Below, piece after piece: positions 26,157 to 34,445 of a DNA stretch of 64,000 bases (the stretch's first letter is position 1; every line of letters begins with the position of its first letter). Below the pieces are notes generated by a model. That model saw only the letters and a program-made list of their open reading frames with translations. It did not search any database and was not told the origin of the DNA. Where the stretch lies: NCBI RefSeq assembly GCF_001552135.1, contig NZ_BCQP01000044.1:58051-122050 (forward strand). Direction: 5' to 3'. This DNA is from Actinomadura chibensis NBRC 106107 (GTDB lineage: Bacteria > Actinomycetota > Actinomycetes > Streptosporangiales > Streptosporangiaceae). Made by a program: the position numbers and the translations under genes.

Positions 26157-26218
26157 AGCAGGTCACTTGACGTGGGCATTACCTACCTTATCTACTGTTC
26201 AAGCCAATCCGACCTGCT
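26157..26218 (+). promoter_or_regulatory. Promoter and inverted repeats before the sulfonate-type ABC operon
   Basis: A possible promoter has TTGACG at 26167-26172 and TATCTA at 26189-26194, 16 nt apart. AGCAGGTC (26157-26164) and GACCTGCT (26211-26218) are perfect inverted arms on either side of it. CCTAC at 26182-26186 can also pair with GTAGG at 26221-26225, which overlaps the ribosome site. This could be an operator for a sulfur regulator or a leader that hides the ribosome site. Confidence 0.45.
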
Positions 26219-26229
26219 TAGTAGGGAAA

Positions 26230-27282
26230 ATGACCATGCTTCGTGGACTTCGCGGGCGGTTCGCCGCCGTGTCACTGACCGTCCTGGTCGCGGCGGGGAC
26301 GCTCGGCGCCTGTGGAGGCGACGACGACGGAAAGTCCGCCGCGGACGCTCCCCTCCGCCTCGGCTACTTCCCGAATATCACGCACGCGACCGCGCTCGTC
26401 GGAGTGGAAAAGGGAATCTTCGCCAAACACCTCGGCACCGCGCCGAAGACGGCGACGTTCAACGCGGGCCCGGCCGCCGTCGAGGCCCTCTTCTCCGGGG
26501 CGATCGACGCGACGTTCGTCGGGCCGAACCCGTCCATCAACGCCTGGTCGAAGTCGCACGGCAAGGCGGTCCACATCATCTCCGGCGCGGCCTCGGGCGG
26601 CGTCTCGCTCGTCGTCAAGCCCGGGATCAAGGGCCCGAAGGACCTGCGCGGCAAGAAGATCGCGACGCCGCAGCTCGGCAACACCCAGGACGTCGCCGTC
26701 CGCTACTGGCTCAAGCAGAACGGGCTGACCGCGAACAAGGACGGCAGCGGCGACGTCAAGATCGTCCCGCAGGAGAACGCGCAGACGCTCCAGACGTACG
26801 CGCAGGGCGAGATCGACGGCGCCTGGGTGCCGGAGCCGTACGCGTCCCGGCTGATCCTGGAGAACAAGGCCGTGAAGCTCGTCGACGAGAAGAGCCTCTG
26901 GCCCAACGGCAAGTTCGTGATCACCAACCTGATCGTCAGCCAGTCGTATGAGAAGAAGCACCCGGACCAGGTGAAGAAGCTGATCCAGGGCGTGGTCGAG
27001 GCGACCGACTACATCAACCAGAACAAGGCCGACGCGGAGAAGGTCTCGAACGACGCGCTGGCGAAGCTGAGCGGCAAGCCGCTGAAGCAGAACGTCCTCG
27101 ACGCCGCCTTCAAGGAGATCGACTTCACCACGGACCCGGTCGCCTCCTCGCTGGTCACCGGGGCGCAGCACGCCGAGGAGATCGGCCTGCTCGAAAAGAC
27201 CGACCTCGCCGGCATCTACAACCTGAAGACCCTCAACGACGTGCTCAAGGCGAGCGGGAAGGCACAGGTCAGCGACAAATGA
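26230..27282 (+). CDS. ABC importer substrate-binding lipoprotein (NitT/TauT/SsuA type)
   Basis: A 350-residue lipoprotein. Its signal peptide ends in the lipobox LGAC with C28 as the lipidated residue. The mature protein is a type II periplasmic-binding fold of the SsuA/TauA/ThiY-like group (LRLGYFPNITHATALVGVEK, then FVGPNPSINAW and GGVSLVVKPGI). The ligand is probably an aliphatic sulfonate, taurine or a similar anion; nitrate or a pyrimidine cannot be excluded. ATG 26230 and ATG 26236 are both possible; TAGGG is 4 or 10 nt away. The stop overlaps the ATPase start as ATGA. The nearby sulfur genes make a sulfur source the favoured guess. Confidence 0.85.
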   Translation: MTMLRGLRGRFAAVSLTVLVAAGTLGACGGDDDGKSAADAPLRLGYFPNITHATALVGVEKGIFAKHLGTAPKTATFNAGPAAVEALFSGAIDATFVGPNPSINAWSKSHGKAVHIISGAASGGVSLVVKPGIKGPKDLRGKKIATPQLGNTQDVAVRYWLKQNGLTANKDGSGDVKIVPQENAQTLQTYAQGEIDGAWVPEPYASRLILENKAVKLVDEKSLWPNGKFVITNLIVSQSYEKKHPDQVKKLIQGVVEATDYINQNKADAEKVSNDALAKLSGKPLKQNVLDAAFKEIDFTTDPVASSLVTGAQHAEEIGLLEKTDLAGIYNLKTLNDVLKASGKAQVSDK

Positions 27283-28151
27283 CCGCGGACGTTCAGGTGA
27301 GCGCCGAGCCGGCCGTACGGCTCAGCGAGGTATCGAAGGCGTTCGGGACCGGGCGGTCCGCGCTCCTCGCGCTGGACCGGGTCTCCCTGGACGTCGCGCC
27401 CGGCGAGTTCGTCTGCCTGGTCGGAGCGTCCGGCTGCGGGAAGAGCACCCTGCTCAACCTCGTGGCCGGACTGGACCGGCCGAGCGCCGGAACGATCCAG
27501 CAGAACGGCGCCGGGGGTAAGGACGGCAAGGGCGGCAGGGACGGGAAGGGCGGGCCCGGCTCCAGGGTCGCGCTGATGTTCCAGGAGCCCGCCCTGTTCC
27601 CGTGGCTGACCGTGACGGGCAACCTCGAACTCGCCCTGAAGATGCGCGGCGTCCCCCGCGCCGAGCGGCGGGACCGGGCCGGGGCGCTGCTCGACACGGT
27701 GCACCTGCGCGGCTTCGCGAAGAAGCGCCCGCACCAGTTGTCCGGCGGGATGCGGCAGCGCATCGCGCTCGCCCGCGCCCTCGCGCTGACCGAGCAGGAG
27801 CACGCGGCGTCCGCGGTCGACGCGGCGGAGGCGGCGGCGCGCAGCACCGTCCTGCTGATGGACGAGCCGTTCGGCGCGCTCGACGCCATGACCCGCGACC
27901 TGCTGCACGACGAGATCGAGCGGATCTGGCGGGAGCGCCGCCTGACCGTGCTGTTCGTCACGCACAACGTGCGGGAGGCGGTGCGGCTCGGCGACCGGGT
28001 CGTGCTGCTCAGCAGCCGTCCCGGCCGGGTCGTGGAGGAGTTCCCCGTCCCGCTGGAGCGGCCGCGCCGCATCGACGCCCCCGAGGTCGCCGCGCTCGCG
28101 GCGACCATCACCGACAGGCTGCGCGAGGAGGTAGGCCGCCATGGCGCATGA
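27279..28151 (+). CDS. ABC importer ATPase (SsuB/TauB type)
   Basis: A 290-residue nucleotide-binding subunit. Walker A is GASGCGKST (residues 49-57), the Q-loop FQEP (101-104), signature LSGGM (154-158), Walker B VLLMDEP (191-197), and the H-loop histidine is in FVTHNVREA. Two insertions set it apart: a glycine- and lysine-rich stretch at residues 77-95 between Walker A and the Q-loop, and about 16 extra residues (171-188, TEQEHAASAVDAAEAAARST) between signature and Walker B. Neither disrupts a catalytic motif. It overlaps both neighbours (4 bp and 11 bp), so the three importer genes are one translation-coupled operon. Confidence 0.9.
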   Translation: MTADVQVSAEPAVRLSEVSKAFGTGRSALLALDRVSLDVAPGEFVCLVGASGCGKSTLLNLVAGLDRPSAGTIQQNGAGGKDGKGGRDGKGGPGSRVALMFQEPALFPWLTVTGNLELALKMRGVPRAERRDRAGALLDTVHLRGFAKKRPHQLSGGMRQRIALARALALTEQEHAASAVDAAEAAARSTVLLMDEPFGALDAMTRDLLHDEIERIWRERRLTVLFVTHNVREAVRLGDRVVLLSSRPGRVVEEFPVPLERPRRIDAPEVAALAATITDRLREEVGRHGA

Positions 28152-29106
28152 CACGACGACCCGCGACCAGCGGCGCGACGACGTCGCCGACGAGACCGAC
28201 GACGTCCCCGAGACCGACGTCGCCGACGAGACCGGCGAGGCCGCCGCCGGGACGGCCGCGGGACGGCTCGACCGGGAGATCGCGGGCCTCGACGCCCTGG
28301 AGCTCGGCGGCGGCATCCGCGTCCAGTTCCTCCAGCGGACGTGGTCGGCGGTCTGGCCGATGCTCACGGCCGTCCTGATCGCGGTCGCCGCCTGGCAGGC
28401 GGTGGTGTGGAGCGGGTGGAAGGACCCGTGGGTCCTGCCGGGCCCGCGCGACACGTTCCCGGTGTTCTGGGACCAGATCACCTCGTCCCGGTTCTGGGAC
28501 TCGGTCGCGCTCACCATGCAGCGCGCCGTCATCGGGTTCGCGTTCGCCGTCGTCGTCGGCGTGGCGATCGGCGCGCTGGTGTCGCAGTTCCGGGTGCTGC
28601 GCCGCGCGTTCGGGTCGCTGATCACCGGGCTGCAGACGATGCCGTCGATCGCGTGGTTCCCGCTCGCGATCCTGCTGTTCAAGCTGAGCGAGAGCGCGAT
28701 CCTGTTCGTCGTGATCCTCGGCGCGGCGCCGTCCATCGCGAACGGGCTGATCGCGGGCGTCGACTACACGCCGCCGATCCTGCTCCGCGCGGGCAAGGTG
28801 ATGGGGCTGCGCGGCATCGGGCTGTACCGGCACCTGATCATGCCCGCGTCGCTGCCGTCGTTCGTCGCGGGCCTGAAGCAGGGCTGGGCGTTCGCGTGGC
28901 GCAGCCTGATGGCGGGCGAGCTGCTCGTCGTCATCGGCGACACGACCTCGCTCGGCGTGCTGCTGTCGCAGGCCAGGGAGCTGAACAACACCGCCGACAT
29001 GATCTCCTACATGCTGGTGATCCTCGTCATCGGCATCGTGATCGACCGGCTGTTCGGCCTGGCGGACGCCTCCATCCGGCGCCGCTGGGGCGTGGACGAG
29101 AACTGA
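28141..29106 (+). CDS. ABC importer permease (SsuC/TauC type)
   Basis: A 321-residue inner-membrane subunit. The first 70 residues are acidic and unusual, with repeated DDV/DE-T segments (DVADETDDVPETDVADETGE). Six helices follow from about residue 75. The binding-protein-dependent transport signature is in the loop after helix 4, with GLQTMPSIAWFPLAILLF and RAGKVMGLRGIGLYRHLIMP as the EAA-type region contacting the ATPase. GAGGAGG lies upstream of the ATG. Third gene of the operon with the lipoprotein and ATPase. Confidence 0.9.
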   Translation: MAHDTTTRDQRRDDVADETDDVPETDVADETGEAAAGTAAGRLDREIAGLDALELGGGIRVQFLQRTWSAVWPMLTAVLIAVAAWQAVVWSGWKDPWVLPGPRDTFPVFWDQITSSRFWDSVALTMQRAVIGFAFAVVVGVAIGALVSQFRVLRRAFGSLITGLQTMPSIAWFPLAILLFKLSESAILFVVILGAAPSIANGLIAGVDYTPPILLRAGKVMGLRGIGLYRHLIMPASLPSFVAGLKQGWAFAWRSLMAGELLVVIGDTTSLGVLLSQARELNNTADMISYMLVILVIGIVIDRLFGLADASIRRRWGVDEN

Positions 29107-29194
29107 CGATCTCTTACCCGGCGAACGCGGTCGAGTTTGCCCTGGTCCGGTAAGTAACCTCGGGTACTGGCAGGAACGCACCCGGGAGGTCGCC

Positions 29195-30547
29195 ATCCGA
29201 GTCAGGCCGCTCGGTCCGGAGATCCGGGCGCGGGTGACGCTGACATCGACGCTGGTCGCGTTCGTCCTGTCCACGGCGATGTCCGGGCTGGTGCTGGCGG
29301 GCAGCAGGCAGCAGACGATCGTCGACACCACCCGGACCGTCGCGCGGGACGGCGGCCGGGTGGTCGCCGAGATCAACGCCGGGACGCTGCGCCCGGAGAT
29401 CCGCGGCACCGGCCACGAGCTGCTCCAGGTGGTGGACGCGCGGGGCCGGGTCGTCGCGGCGTCCGCGCGGATGCGCGGCCGCCCGCCGGTCCGGTTCCCG
29501 CCGCCCGCCGCGCCGGAGGGCCGCCGGGACGGCCGCAGCTGCGACGTCGACGCCCCCGGCGACGGCTGCTTCATCATCGTCGAGTACAGCGTCGGGACGG
29601 GGCCGTCCACCCTGTACGTCTTCGCGCTGGCGCCCGCGCCCGGCCTCGTGCCGCAGCCGAAGCTGTTCCTGCTGCTGCTGATCGGCGTCCTGACCGCCAC
29701 CACCGTCGTCGGCTACGGGACGTGGCGGTCGGTGGGCCGCACCCTGCGCCCGGTGGACGAGATCCGCCGCGAGCTGGATGAGATCACCGCCACCGACCTC
29801 GCCCGCCGGGTGCCCGAGCCGTCCCGTCGGGACGAGGTCGGCAAGCTCGCGACCAGCGTCAACGCGACCCTCGACCGGCTGGAGCAGGCGGTGGCGCGGC
29901 AGCGCGCGTTCGTCGTGGACGTCTCGCACGAGCTGCGCAGCCCGCTCACCGCCGTCCGGATGGAGCTGGAGCTCGCGCTGTCCAGCCCGCAGGACGCCGA
30001 CGTCACCGAGACGCTCCGGGCCGTCCTGATCAACACCGACCGGCTGGCCGCGGTGGTGGACGACCTGCTCGCCCTGTCCCGGCTGGAGGCCGACCGGAAC
30101 TTCCGCCGCGAGCCGGTGGACCTCACCGCGCTGACCGACGAGGAGGTGCTGCGCCGCCCCCGCCGCACCCAGGTGACGGTGCTGTCGGAGGGCCCGGTGA
30201 CGGTGCACGGCGGACGCGGCGAGCTGGCGCGGCTGCTCACCAACCTGATCGACAACGCCGACCGGCACGCGGCGGCCGAGGTGACGGTGATCTTGCGCAC
30301 CGAGCCGCCGGGCACCGCCGTCGTCGAGATCGTCGACGACGGCGTCGGCATCGCGCCGGAGGACCGCGAGCGGGTGTTCGAGCGGTTCGCGCGGCTCGCC
30401 GAGGGACGGCACCGCGACGCGGGCGGCACCGGCCTCGGGCTCGCGATCGCCCGCGACATCGCCGTCGCGCACCAGGGGACGCTGGTCCTCACCGACCGCG
30501 CGGACGGCCGGCCGGGGGCCCGGTTCGTGCTGCGGCTGCCGCGCTGA
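29195..30547 (+). CDS. Sensor histidine kinase, orphan
   Basis: A membrane histidine kinase of 450 residues if started at ATC 29195, or 437 from GTG 29234. Helix 1 is at the N-terminus (TLVAFVLSTAMSGLVLAG). An external domain of about 120 residues with two cysteines and helix 2 (LFLLLLIGVLTATTVVG) follow. Then come HAMP, HisKA with H245 in DVSHELRSPLT, and HATPase_c with N-box LIDNADRH, DDGVGI, FERFARL and GGTGLGLAIA. A perfect GGGAGG lies 5 nt before the ATC, whereas GTG 29234 has poor spacing (GGAG about 14 nt away), so ATC may be the true start or a sequence error for ATG. No response regulator is adjacent. The ABC importer ends 88 bp upstream. Confidence 0.88.
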   Translation: MRVRPLGPEIRARVTLTSTLVAFVLSTAMSGLVLAGSRQQTIVDTTRTVARDGGRVVAEINAGTLRPEIRGTGHELLQVVDARGRVVAASARMRGRPPVRFPPPAAPEGRRDGRSCDVDAPGDGCFIIVEYSVGTGPSTLYVFALAPAPGLVPQPKLFLLLLIGVLTATTVVGYGTWRSVGRTLRPVDEIRRELDEITATDLARRVPEPSRRDEVGKLATSVNATLDRLEQAVARQRAFVVDVSHELRSPLTAVRMELELALSSPQDADVTETLRAVLINTDRLAAVVDDLLALSRLEADRNFRREPVDLTALTDEEVLRRPRRTQVTVLSEGPVTVHGGRGELARLLTNLIDNADRHAAAEVTVILRTEPPGTAVVEIVDDGVGIAPEDRERVFERFARLAEGRHRDAGGTGLGLAIARDIAVAHQGTLVLTDRADGRPGARFVLRLPR

Positions 30548-30572
30548 CCCGCCGCCCCTTCGCCCGGCCCGG

Positions 30573-30785
30573 TCAGGTCAGGCCGAGCGCCGTGCGGAGC
30601 CGGTCGCGCTCGTACTCCAGCAGCTCGATCTGCCCGGCGATCTCCTCGCGGGCGGTGAGGTTCTGCGCGGAGTCGATGTTGTCCCCGGCGTCCTCGCGCG
30701 GCGGGACGAGGTCCGCGCGGAGCCGGTCGAGGGACTGCTCGATCTCGCGGAGGCGGTCGCGCCGGTCGTCGTCGTCCTCGGTCAT
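30573..30785 (-). CDS. Small coiled-coil protein
   Basis: A 70-residue, very acidic, helical protein without signal or membrane segment. Heptad-like runs occur at residues 8-25 (DRLREIEQSLDRLRADL) and 44-64 (REEIAGQIELLEYERDRL), with a polar break DNIDSAQN between them, suggesting a helical hairpin. ATG 30785 is chosen because GGGAGG lies 5 nt upstream. It is 23 bp downstream of the oxidoreductase gene on the same strand and may be cotranscribed. No family recognised with confidence. Confidence 0.7.
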   Translation of the reverse strand: MTEDDDDRRDRLREIEQSLDRLRADLVPPREDAGDNIDSAQNLTAREEIAGQIELLEYERDRLRTALGLT

Positions 30786-30808
30786 GCTTCCTCCCTGCAT
30801 CACGGGGG

Positions 30809-31753
30809 TCAGATGCGGATCACGGTCTTGCCGCGGGCGCCGCCCGCCCGGTTGTCGGCGAGCGCGGCGGCGGCGTCCTCAAGAGGCACCTCGCGCTCGA
30901 CCCGGACGCGCAGCTCGCTCGCGTCGATGAGGTCGGACAGCCGGTCGAGCAGCGCCGCCGACGGCCGTCCCTGGAAGTTGATGCCCCGCACCTCGCGGGC
31001 GGCCATGGCGTCCGGGTTGACCGACCAGGTGGTGCTGATGAACGTCCCGCCGGGGCGCAGGAGCTGGGCGAGGTTCTCGGCGCCCGCGGTGTCGGCGGCG
31101 GTGTCCATGATGACGTCGATCCCGTCGCTGTGGACGGCGAGCACCTGCCGGTTGAGGTCGCCCTTGGTGTGGTCGACGGTCTCGGCCGCGCCGAGCCGCC
31201 GGATCGTCCCCGCCATGTCGGCGCGGGCGGTCGCGATGACCTTCGCGCCGGTGCGGGCGGCGAGCTGCACAAGGCTCTGCCCGACGCCGCCGGTCGCGCC
31301 GACGACGAGGACGGTCTGCCCCTCGTCCACGCGGGCGTCCTCGACCATGCACAGCGCGGTCATGCTCGCGGTCGGCACCGCCGCGGCCTGCGTGTAGATC
31401 ATGCCCTCGGGCATCCGGGCGACCGGGCCGTCGTCGCGGGCGAGCGCGTACTCGCAGTAGCTGCCGAGGCCGCGGGCCACCGAGCCGAACGACCCGTAGA
31501 CCTGCTCGCCGGGCCGCAGCCGGGTCACGCCCTCCCCGGCCTCCTCCACGACGCCCGCGCCGTCCTGGCCGAGGATCAGCGGGAACGTCGCGTCGACGGA
31601 GTCCTTCAGCATCCCGTCCGCGATCTTCCAGTCGACCGGGTTCAGCCCGGCCGCGATCATCCGGACCAGGATCTCCCCCGGCCCGGGCTCCGGGCGCGGC
31701 AGCTGCATGGGCGCCGGCGTGGCGCCGTACTCGGACACGGCGATGGCTCGCAT
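30809..31753 (-). CDS. Zinc-independent MDR oxidoreductase (quinone-reductase-like)
   Basis: A 314-residue NADP-dependent enzyme of the medium-chain dehydrogenase/reductase family. GroES-like N-terminal part contains AAGLNPVDWKIADG and ILGQDGAGVV. The nucleotide-binding motif is VLVVGATGGVGQSLVQLA, with the alanine-threonine-glycine-glycine form typical of quinone reductases. The catalytic-zinc cysteine/histidine set is missing, so it is a quinone oxidoreductase or enoyl reductase relative and not an alcohol dehydrogenase. Substrate unknown. It reads away from the PBP gene with a 106-bp gap. Confidence 0.85.
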   Translation of the reverse strand: MRAIAVSEYGATPAPMQLPRPEPGPGEILVRMIAAGLNPVDWKIADGMLKDSVDATFPLILGQDGAGVVEEAGEGVTRLRPGEQVYGSFGSVARGLGSYCEYALARDDGPVARMPEGMIYTQAAAVPTASMTALCMVEDARVDEGQTVLVVGATGGVGQSLVQLAARTGAKVIATARADMAGTIRRLGAAETVDHTKGDLNRQVLAVHSDGIDVIMDTAADTAGAENLAQLLRPGGTFISTTWSVNPDAMAAREVRGINFQGRPSAALLDRLSDLIDASELRVRVEREVPLEDAAAALADNRAGGARGKTVIRI

Positions 31754-31859
31754 GACGAATCGTCCCCCCGAACGGAATCACTGCGCTGGTGATCTACCCG
31801 CCGACGGGACGATCACACGGCAGGGTCACCCGGCACGGTCGCGCCGCCGGACCGGCCGG

Positions 31860-34445
31860 TCAGGCGGGCGCCTGCTGCGCCGGGTCGCCCGGCGGCGGGA
31901 ACGTCGGCGGGAACGTGGGCGGAACCGGCTGCCCGTCGCCGCCCGGGCCCGGCCCCTTGCTGACGCGCAGCTCGACGCTCTCCTCCGGCTCGACCGAGCC
32001 CGGGGAGGGCGACATCTCGGCGACCGTCCCCTTCGGGTACTCGCGGGACGCCACCGGCCGCTCGACGCGCACCTTGAACCCGGCCTCGCGCAGCTTCGCG
32101 ACCGCCTCGCGAAGCTTCATGCCGCGCACGTCGGGCAGCTTCACCTTGTCCTCGCCGGACCCCTTGCTGAAGTAGTCCGAGGGCGGACGGTGGAAGGAGC
32201 CCGCGTCCGTCCCGGACAGCGCGCCGAGCATGCTCTGCTGCCAGATCGGCGCGGGGATCGTCGCCCCGAACACCGAGCCGTAGCAGCGGCCGTCCATGCA
32301 CAGGCCGTCCATCGGGTACCGGTAGCCGCCGCGCGGGTCGCCGACCCACACCGCGGAGGCGAGGTCCGGGGTGTAGCCCGCGAACCAGGCGGCGGAGAAG
32401 TCGTCGACGGTGCCGGTCTTGCCCGCGGCGTCGCGGCCGATGCCCATGCCCTGCGCCGTGCCCTTGGTGAGGACGCCGCTCAGCACGTAGTTCACGGCGT
32501 CGGCGACGCCCCGGTCCACGGCCTGGCGGCACTTGCGCGGCGGGACCCTCAGCTTGCGGCCGGACGCGTCCCGCACCTCCCGGATCGCGACCGGCTCGCA
32601 GTAGCGGCCGCGCGCGCCGAACGCCGCGTACGCCGCCGCGAGCCGCACCGGGGACACGGGGTTGAACCCGAGCGTGAACGACGGGTACTGCTCCAGCGGC
32701 TTGCCGCTCGCCTGCCGCATCCCGAGCTTCTCGGCCATCCTCACCGTCTCGCAGAGGCCGACCTCCTTCTCCAGCGCGAGGAAGAAGGTGTTCACGGAGT
32801 GGTGGGTGCCGGTGACGAGGCTGAACCGCTTGCCGCCCTCGCCGTCCGCCGAGTTGCGCAGCGGCTTGGACGGGTCGCCGACCCGCTGGCCCTTGCAGTT
32901 GCGGTAGCCGACGGCGGTGAACTCGCGGGGCGCCATCAGCCGCGTCCCGAACGGCATGCCCTGGTCGAGCGCGGCGGCGAGGGTGAACACCTTGAACGTG
33001 GACCCGGCCTGCATGCCGATGCTGGAGCCGTGGCTCGCGTCCGCGGCGAAGTTGATCCAGGTCTTGCCGCGCTCCTTGTCCGGGCCGAGCGCGCGGTCGA
33101 CGACCATGGCCTTGATCTCGCCGGTGCCCGGCTGGACCATCGCCTCCGCGGCGGCCTTGTGCGCCGAGTTCTTCGGCGGGACGTGCTCGTCCACGGCGCG
33201 CTGCGCGGCCCGCTGCGCCACCGGGTCCATCGTGGTGCGGATCGTGAGCCCGCCCCGCTTGAGCAGCTTCTCCCGCGCGGCGGGCGTCGCCCCGAACACC
33301 GGGTTCGTCTGGATCTCCCGCTGGACGTAGTCGCAGAAGAACGGCGCCGAGCTGGTCACGCAGCCGCTCTTGACGTCGTCCACCTTCAGCCGGATCGGGA
33401 GCCGCGCGGTCGCGTCCGCCGCCGCGTGGTCGATCCAGCCGAGCTCCGCCATCCGGTGCAGGACGACGTTGCGCCGCTCGCGGGCCGCGCCCGGATGCCG
33501 CGTCGGGTCGTAGGCGTAGGGGTAGCGGATGACGCCCGCGAGCAGCGCCGCCTCGGACAGGTTCAGCTCGGAGGCGTGCTTGGAGAAGTAGTGCCTGGAC
33601 GCCGCCTCGATGCCGTACGCGCCGTCGCCGTAGTAGGCGATGTTGAGGTAGCGGCGCAGGATCTCGTCCTTGGTGTACCGCTTCTCGATCGCGACCGCGT
33701 ACCGCAGTTCGCGGATCTTGCGCGCGGCGGAGATCTCCTTGGCCGCCGCCCGCTCGGCCGCCGTGTCGGCCTGGGTCAGCAGCAGGTTCTTCACGTACTG
33801 CTGGGTGATGCCGGACCCGCCCTGCGTCACCTGGCCGCTGCCGAGGTTGCTCGCGAGCGCCCGCAGCGTGCCCTGCGCGTCGATGGCGCCGTGGTTGTAG
33901 AAGCGGCTGTCCTCGATGGCCAGCACGGCGATCCGGAGAACGGGCGCGATCTGCGACATCGGGACGTCGACGCGGTTCTGGTAGAAGAACGTCGCGATCG
34001 TCCGGCCGTCGGCGGCGAGGATCCGGGAGCGCTGCGGGACGCCGGAGGTCGTGAGCCCGTCCGGCTCGGTGCGGAACCAGTCGGAGGCGTCGCGGGCGCC
34101 GACCCCGGCCGCGCACGCGGTGGGCAGCACCAGCAGCGCGACGAGGAGCCCGGCGAGACCGCCTAACGCGCCGAGGCCGCGCAGCGCGCGGGCCTTCTCG
34201 GCGCGGGACGTCGACGGGGTCAGCCACCGCCGGGACCGCCGCCCGCGCCGCCCGCCGCGGCCCGTGTCACGGCGTGCCGACACGAGAGTCCTGACTACGT
34301 CAGGATCTCCGGTATCACCCTCAGCCTCAGCCGGCACGCGATCAGAGTAGACGGGTGTCCCCGGCCGGACTACCCCATCCGCGATGTTCGGGGCGAAACC
34401 CGACGATTCACTCCGGTCCCCGGTTTCGTTCCCACTCTCGGACAC
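31860..34445 (-). CDS. Class A penicillin-binding protein with PASTA domain
   Basis: An 861-residue bifunctional peptidoglycan synthase. A 90-residue basic cytoplasmic tail precedes the single helix (LGALGGLAGLLVALLVLPT). The glycosyltransferase 51 domain has its catalytic E178 in IEDSRFYNHG and the GGSGITQQYVKN motif. The transpeptidase domain has S482 in GSTFK, SVN as the SxN motif, and KTGT. One PASTA domain follows (KLPDVRGMKLREAVAKLREAG), then a proline-rich tail ending in PTFPPTFPPPGDP. It polymerises and crosslinks glycan outside the membrane. The GTG start lies 38 bp inside mazG; GTG 34337 is an alternative but also lacks a ribosome site. Confidence 0.93.
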   Translation of the reverse strand: MSESGNETGDRSESSGFAPNIADGVVRPGTPVYSDRVPAEAEGDTGDPDVVRTLVSARRDTGRGGRRGRRSRRWLTPSTSRAEKARALRGLGALGGLAGLLVALLVLPTACAAGVGARDASDWFRTEPDGLTTSGVPQRSRILAADGRTIATFFYQNRVDVPMSQIAPVLRIAVLAIEDSRFYNHGAIDAQGTLRALASNLGSGQVTQGGSGITQQYVKNLLLTQADTAAERAAAKEISAARKIRELRYAVAIEKRYTKDEILRRYLNIAYYGDGAYGIEAASRHYFSKHASELNLSEAALLAGVIRYPYAYDPTRHPGAARERRNVVLHRMAELGWIDHAAADATARLPIRLKVDDVKSGCVTSSAPFFCDYVQREIQTNPVFGATPAAREKLLKRGGLTIRTTMDPVAQRAAQRAVDEHVPPKNSAHKAAAEAMVQPGTGEIKAMVVDRALGPDKERGKTWINFAADASHGSSIGMQAGSTFKVFTLAAALDQGMPFGTRLMAPREFTAVGYRNCKGQRVGDPSKPLRNSADGEGGKRFSLVTGTHHSVNTFFLALEKEVGLCETVRMAEKLGMRQASGKPLEQYPSFTLGFNPVSPVRLAAAYAAFGARGRYCEPVAIREVRDASGRKLRVPPRKCRQAVDRGVADAVNYVLSGVLTKGTAQGMGIGRDAAGKTGTVDDFSAAWFAGYTPDLASAVWVGDPRGGYRYPMDGLCMDGRCYGSVFGATIPAPIWQQSMLGALSGTDAGSFHRPPSDYFSKGSGEDKVKLPDVRGMKLREAVAKLREAGFKVRVERPVASREYPKGTVAEMSPSPGSVEPEESVELRVSKGPGPGGDGQPVPPTFPPTFPPPGDPAQQAPA

